Source: Chiua virens (lineage: Eukaryota > Basidiomycota > Agaricomycetes > Boletales > Boletaceae). From it: DNA of 10,000 bases. Positions within the stretch are counted from its first letter, which is position 1. Each line of letters begins with the position of its first letter. A model generated the notes under the pieces. That model was not told the origin of the DNA, did not search any database, and was given only the letters and a program-made list of their open reading frames with translations. The stretch covers positions 1-10,000 of the forward strand of contig JAHNUO010000122.1 in assembly GCA_019787685.1 (NCBI GenBank). Reading direction: 5' to 3'. Shown piece after piece: positions 7,786-10,000 of this stretch. The position numbers and the translations under genes were made by a program.

Positions 7786-8340
7786 GCGGCTTAATTTGAC
7801 TCAACACGGGAAAACTTACAGGTCCGAACATAAATGAGTAAGACAGATTGATAGCTCTTTCTCGAATCTATGGGTGGTGGTGCATGGCCGTTCTTAGTTC
7901 GTGGAGTGATTTGTCTGGTTAATTCCGATAACGAACGAGACTCAAATATATTAATAGATGCAGTCAGGATTATGACCATTGAAACTTGCATACTCTTTTG
8001 TTATGGTGGCCGCAAGGTTGCTAATAACATATGTGGTGGGTGTAGGTGGAGTCATACCTGTCTGTTTGTCTAAATAACCAAAGTAGACACTTGCTTCTTA
8101 AATGGACAAATTGTGTCTAACAATAATGAGATTGGCAATAACAGGTCTGTGATGCCCTTAGATGTCCTGGGCTGCACGCGCGCTACAATGAAGGTATCAA
8201 CGTGTGGTTCCTAGGCCGAGAGGTCCGGGTAAACCGCTGAACCACCTTCTTGCTTGGGATTGTGAACTGAACTGTTCACATGAACCTGGAATTCCCAGTA
8301 AGTGCGAGTCATTAACTCAGCATTGATTACGTCCCTGCCC

Positions 8341-8372
<32 letters not shown>

Positions 8373-8459
8373 AATTGTTTAGTGAGGTCTCCGGACGTGA
8401 TCGCTGCGACGCCTCGTGTGTTGCAGTTGCGTTACAGAAGTTGACCGAACTTGGTTATT

Positions 8460-8517
<58 letters not shown>
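6522..8517 (+). rRNA. 18S small-subunit ribosomal RNA, complete
   Basis: This is the RNA core of the 40S ribosomal subunit. It begins ATTCTGGTTGATCCTGCCAG and ends CGGAAGGATCATTA. Conserved landmarks in order include GTGCCAGCAGCCGCGGTAAT (7095-7114), the arthropod variant TTAAAACGTTCGTAGTTGAA, GAATTGACGGAAGGGCACC, ACACCGCCCGTCGC and GTAACAAGGTTTCCGTAGG. The length of 1996 matches fly 18S, and several variable words are fly-like. Oddities are one-base losses at conserved sites: GAGAACGCT for GAGAAACGGCT (6928-6936), CTTAAGCAGCT for CTTAAAGCAGGCT (7373-7383), GCTGAACTT for GCTGAAACTT (7739-7746) and GCCCTTGTAC for GCCCTTTGTAC (8337-8346). One-base gains include GAGGTTGAAA (7509-7518). These are probably sequencing errors. 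Confidence 0.98.
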
Positions 8518-9881
8518 TTGATTTATTCGTAGTTGAACGCATACACCGGCCGCTGGCCGAGAGAGATGTTCGTCTCGCATTTTTGAACGCATACCCACCG
8601 GGTGCACGTGCTGCCTTGATTTCAGTGCGCTGTAGCCGAGCCTATTGCTCTTTGTGCGCTGTGTCTTGACTTGCCCTCGACGGAGCGCGATACACAGGAT
8701 AGTAGCAATTTGATATAATGCAAACGAACTCTCGACCATGCCATGCGATACCAGGCGTGTTGCAACCACCGGACGTATTCGCATAATGGGCTTTAGCGAG
8801 CTCGCCGTGATGCGTCCCAAAGCCTCCCCTTTGGCATTCACATAGTCCGTCTGGCGCCGTGAATATGGGAAGAAACACCTTTGTTTGCATTTATGAAAAT
8901 CCCCGGTGCGCTAACACCTTCAAGCCGAACAGGACTGTGCATTGCGCACAGTTGTTTTAATAGGATAGGGGATTCATTTGAGATAACTCTCAAGCAGAAA
9001 TATACTCCATTCTTGTAGTGGAAGTGAAGAATATACATATGAGCAATCCTATGCTTTTCCTGCTATTGCATGTCGGTTACGTTTGTTTGCAGTGTGATGT
9101 TTGCTCTTTCTCTGTTTCGTTGGTGCGGTCTTAGGCAATTGTGTCGTGAAAAACACAGTTATACCGCGGTATTGTGAGTGCTTTAAAAGAGAGGAGTGTA
9201 ATATGCACACACCCCGGCAGTAGTGATGGTGATGGAGGGCATCTGGATTAACCAACGCACCACTGGCACTTATCGGATACGGCAAGAATTACCGTTGACA
9301 AAAGGACAGCTGTGCACTGTTTGTTGCAAAGCGGACTGCTGATTGGGCCTCTTCATGGCCTTAGGCAATGCCTTCGCACTGGATTTCGAAGCAAACAATT
9401 ATACCATATTTGAATAAGCATGACCGTGAGCGCAGACCAATGTTGTTTTTTTGGTCTATGTCATTTGTTGTACATGGTCGTCGACAATTGTTTGTGGGTG
9501 GAGATTCTTTGGGTTGGCGTTATGCCATATCATTGCGAGTGTGGTCTTTTGACAACTGCAATTGGATATGTAACACTTATGCCACTGATTGTTAGAATGG
9601 TCTCGACTATCAATCGGACGGACATCCGAATTGATTATACCATCTCGTAGGTGTGGCCATTGACAAGTGTACATATTGGTTCAGTTATACCACGGAGTTT
9701 GAGTGCGTTAAAGCCCATCTCAGTCTGCTCAACAGTAGTATAGTGCGTCCGTATTCGTCCGAGAAAGTGTGTTAAGCTGGCTGCGGTTTGAGATTTCGTA
9801 ATCGTGGACTCACAAGGATTATTTAACTGCTTGCAATCCTTGCCGCGTGATATGTTCTTTTCGTTACCAAACAATTATTCA
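8518..9881 (+). other. Internal transcribed spacer 1 (ITS1), ~1.36 kb
   Basis: The spacer is bounded by the 18S 3' end (GGATCATTA) and the 5.8S start (AACCCTAAGCGG). At about 1364 bases it is long for an insect. It has no credible coding sequence. It contains small hairpins (8547-8559, stem CGGCC/GGCCG; 8934-8952), two copies of a short 5.8S-like word (8533-8543 and 8581-8593), and loosely repeated segments carrying TTATACC (9159, 9399, 9635, 9685). Confidence 0.95.
8934..8952 (+). other. ITS1 hairpin
   Basis: ACTGTGC (8934-8940) pairs perfectly with GCACAGT (8946-8952) around the loop ATTGC. It is a compact structure of the kind that may guide spacer processing. Confidence 0.45.
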
Positions 9882-10000
9882 AACCCTAAGCGGGGATCAC
9901 TTGGCTCGTGGGTCGATGAAGAACGCAGCAAACTGCGTGCTGACATGTGAACTGCAGGACACATGAACATCGACAGTTTTGAACGCATATTGCGGTCCAT
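9882..10000 (+). rRNA. 5.8S ribosomal RNA, 5' part (cut by the window end)
   Basis: This is a component of the 60S subunit that pairs with 28S. It starts AACCCTAAGCGGGGATCAC and carries the conserved words GGGTCGATGAAGAACGCAGC, TGTGAACTGCAGGACACATG and GAACGCATATTGCGG. Drosophila has GCGGTGGATCAC near the start, whereas this copy lacks the T. I recall GGGGATCAC from mosquito 5.8S, so this may be a true lineage trait. ACAGTTTTGAACG appears one base longer than the usual ACATTTTGAACG. If the organism is a fly, a 2S rRNA may follow outside the window. Confidence 0.97.

Noticed and set aside
6522..8517. Intron or transposon insertion in 18S
   Set aside because: All conserved blocks are present in order and the length is 1996, so no large insertion is present. 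R1 and R2 elements target 28S, which is not in the window.
6235..9874. Short open frames within the ETS, 18S and ITS1
   Set aside because: They lie inside structural RNA or transcribed spacers, and none shows a recognisable domain or conserved start context.

Overview
This window is a piece of nuclear ribosomal DNA from an insect, most likely a fly (Diptera). It reads 5'->3' in the direction of transcription: intergenic spacer (IGS), 5' external transcribed spacer (ETS), complete 18S rRNA, ITS1, and the first ~119 bases of 5.8S rRNA, cut by the window end. I find no credible protein-coding gene. The 18S begins ATTCTGGTTGATCC and is 1996 bases long, almost the Drosophila length of 1995. It carries fly-like wording such as CTTCTTAAATGGAC and CTCGAATCTATGGG. 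The 5.8S starts AACCCTAAGCGGGGATCAC, and GGGGATCAC is a form I recall from mosquitoes, so a nematoceran ('lower') fly is possible. I cannot name the genus.

Layout. Bases 1-2463 are a tandem array of about 16 copies of a 160/161-bp unit. It is AT-rich apart from a ~45-bp GC-rich block that contains two CCTGGTGG boxes 11 bp apart and, on the minus strand, a CTCF-like word. The array decays into a 57-bp mini-duplication (2411-2526). A mostly non-repetitive spacer follows (2527-3263). It holds a tRNA-derived retroposon with a 16-base A tail on the minus strand (2827-2920) and an AT-rich stretch with a 10-bp inverted repeat. A 162-bp duplication (3264-3615) leads into a CA/CG-rich microsatellite (to 3681).

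Bases 3784-5760 are a second array of about 26 copies of a ~75-bp unit built around a 28-base imperfect palindrome. Its degenerate tail (to ~5860) leads into a candidate Pol I promoter near 5880-5900. The presumed 5' ETS (to 6521) contains a 50-bp three-copy repeat and a strong hairpin. 18S occupies 6522-8517, an unusually long ITS1 occupies 8518-9881, and 5.8S starts at 9882.

How the parts work together. The inferred unit is a single Pol I transcription unit in which the 75-bp array, just upstream of the presumed promoter, is the best candidate enhancer or spacer-promoter array. The 160-bp array is farther upstream and may be a boundary or recombination-prone segment. The main caveat is sequence quality. 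The 18S has more than a dozen one-base indels at conserved positions, most of them one-base contractions of homopolymers. This looks like unpolished long-read sequence or, less likely, a young degenerate rDNA copy.
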